7,687 nucleotides of DNA, taken from assembly GCF_937949835.1 (NCBI RefSeq), contig NZ_CALEDC010000173.1, forward strand, positions 1 to 7,687, given 5' to 3'. This DNA comes from an uncultured Campylobacter sp. Its GTDB lineage: Bacteria; Campylobacterota; Campylobacteria; Campylobacterales; Campylobacteraceae. The position numbers were made by a program, and so were the translations under genes. Shown here piece after piece: positions 5,699 to 7,687 of this stretch. The notes below the pieces were generated by a model that had not been told where the DNA came from, did no database searches, and was given only the letters and a program-made list of their open reading frames with translations. The first letter of the stretch is position 1. Every line of letters starts with the position of its first letter.

Positions 5699-6966
5699 GA
5701 AATTTAATAAAACTTTCTATCGTCTCGGCGCTAGCTTTAAATTTAAGCGCGGCCGAGCCGCAAGAGGGGCTGAGCGAAGAGCAAATGAATCAAATCCGCG
5801 CTATTATGCGCCAAACGCAAGAGCTGGTAAACGAGCAGCAGCAAAACGGCTCGATGGGTGAAGATATATTTAACGATAAAAACAAAGACGTAAACAACAA
5901 TATACAATCGAATTTTAAAATAAATCCGCTCGGACTATACAAACAAAGGCAGCAGCCGCAAGGGGCAAAATTTAACGACCCTAACGGCGGGCAAATTCCC
6001 GAACAAGACATAATAGACTTCGGCGGTGCGCCCGATGGTTCGGATAGGCAGATAGGCAAAGACGAGCTGGAGCTTATGAAAAACGCCATCCGCAATCAAG
6101 ATTTAAAGGCATTGCAGCAAAAATTTCACTCAAAGAAATACAGTGGATACGAAAATACGCAAGTAGTCAAATATCAGCCGGATAAAACCATCAAAATTCG
6201 CACGCGCCACGCAATGGCTACGACGCTGATATTTGATAGCGAGATAGACAATTTCGTGCTAGGCGACCAAACCGGCTTTAAAATAGAGCAAATCCCGAGC
6301 CAGCCTAACGCCATTGCGATAATTCCGCAGTTAATCGGCATTGATACGAGCCTAACGATTTTTACGGGTGACGGAAAAATCCACACCTTTTATATTTTTT
6401 CAACGGATTATAAAAATTCAAGCGATCCAAGCTTCATAGTTCGCATACAAGACGGCGAAACACAAAAAGCCAAGCTGGCTAAACTTGAAACCGACAACAA
6501 AGAGTATCTAACCATAAAAGACGGAATAGCCGAGCTGAAAGTCAAAAAAAGCGATATTTACAGCGGATATACGCAAAAAGCCAAAAAAGAAAACGAGTGG
6601 CTACTATCGGCTGAAATTTTTAGCGATAAGAAATTTACGTATTTTAAGTATTCAAAAGACGAAATGCCGCAAATTCCTACCATTTACGCAGTCATCGATA
6701 AGCAAGATAGCCCGGTAGAAACGAGGGTAATAGGCGATTACATAATCGCGGAGACTATAAATCCGAAATTTACGATTAAAAGCGGTGATAGCTACGTATG
6801 CGTAGATCGTAAAGAAACGCAGGCTGAAAAACTAAGAAAAGAGATAAGAAAGAATTTAAACACCGATGAAGAAGCCATAAAACAAAGGCAAAAAGAACAT
6901 AGCAAAACAATAACAAAAAATCAAGAAAAATATAATGAATCCGTAAAGAAAGCAAGGGGATTTTAA
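5695..6966 (+). CDS. virB9: VirB9/TrbG-like outer core protein, enlarged
   Basis: Periplasmic and outer-membrane part of the T4SS core complex, partner of VirB7 and VirB10. It has a signal peptide with probable cleavage after SAA (residue 20). The VirB9 N-terminal domain lies at about 165-252 (IRTRHAMATTLIF, VLGDQTGFKIE, GDGKIHTFYIF). The C-terminal beta-sandwich, which binds VirB7, lies at about 314-371 (FTYFKYSK, ETRVIGDYIIAETINPKF, SGDSYVCVD). At 423 residues it is far longer than the common 270-300. Residues 21-160 form an extra Gln/Asn-rich, low-complexity stretch after the signal peptide, and 372-423 are an extra highly charged tail, probably helical. It contains a single cysteine, C369, in the C-terminal domain. 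The gene overlaps virB8 by 4 nt and ends one base before virB10. Confidence 0.93.
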   Translation: MRNLIKLSIVSALALNLSAAEPQEGLSEEQMNQIRAIMRQTQELVNEQQQNGSMGEDIFNDKNKDVNNNIQSNFKINPLGLYKQRQQPQGAKFNDPNGGQIPEQDIIDFGGAPDGSDRQIGKDELELMKNAIRNQDLKALQQKFHSKKYSGYENTQVVKYQPDKTIKIRTRHAMATTLIFDSEIDNFVLGDQTGFKIEQIPSQPNAIAIIPQLIGIDTSLTIFTGDGKIHTFYIFSTDYKNSSDPSFIVRIQDGETQKAKLAKLETDNKEYLTIKDGIAELKVKKSDIYSGYTQKAKKENEWLLSAEIFSDKKFTYFKYSKDEMPQIPTIYAVIDKQDSPVETRVIGDYIIAETINPKFTIKSGDSYVCVDRKETQAEKLRKEIRKNLNTDEEAIKQRQKEHSKTITKNQEKYNESVKKARGF

Positions 6967-6967
6967 A

Positions 6968-7687
<720 letters not shown>

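Noticed and set aside
5790..6095. 101-residue minus-strand reading frame
   Set aside because: Antisense to the low-complexity N-terminal part of virB9; the Ser/Cys-rich translation is typical of a shadow.

Overview
The window looks like part of a conjugative element (plasmid or integrative element) from an epsilonproteobacterium, most likely Campylobacter or a close relative. This rests on the codon habits (many AAA/TTT/TTA/ATA codons, 'aaattttaaa' runs), moderate-to-low GC, AGGAG-type ribosome sites, and the character of the transfer proteins. The species, and whether the element is a plasmid or chromosomal, cannot be read from this segment.

Layout. On the minus strand, 1117 to beyond the left edge, lies a MOBP-type relaxase gene (3' end missing). 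On the plus strand, 1833 to beyond the right edge, lies a tight type IV secretion operon: virB2 (pilin), virB3, virB4 (ATPase), virB7 (very small lipoprotein, 4919-5047), virB8, virB9 and virB10 (3' end missing). The genes are separated by 13 nt or less, abut, or overlap by 4 nt. virB1 is not seen next to virB2, and virB5 and virB6 are not between virB4 and virB7 where the Agrobacterium order would put them.

Between the divergent blocks is a roughly 715-bp AT-rich gap (1118-1832). Its left half holds a candidate origin of transfer: a minus-strand TATCCTG|C that matches the MOBP/IncP nic consensus, followed on the 5' side of the nicked strand by a long imperfect hairpin (1247-1313) and two further perfect inverted repeats (1320-1349 and 1350-1376). 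Its right half holds a small reading frame broken by three in-frame TAA codons (1410-1682), short direct repeats, and the probable virB promoter with its ribosome site.

Working together: the relaxase would nick the minus strand at the oriT and pilot the strand. VirB4 energises pilus assembly and transfer, VirB2 forms the pilus, VirB3 and VirB8 belong to the inner-membrane platform, and VirB7/VirB9/VirB10 form the envelope-spanning core. The most unusual points are the oriT region with its competing hairpins, a VirB10 that begins with a signal-peptide-like segment instead of a cytoplasmic tail, a VirB9 enlarged at both ends, and a 42-residue VirB7 with a CxC pair facing a VirB9 that has a single cysteine.
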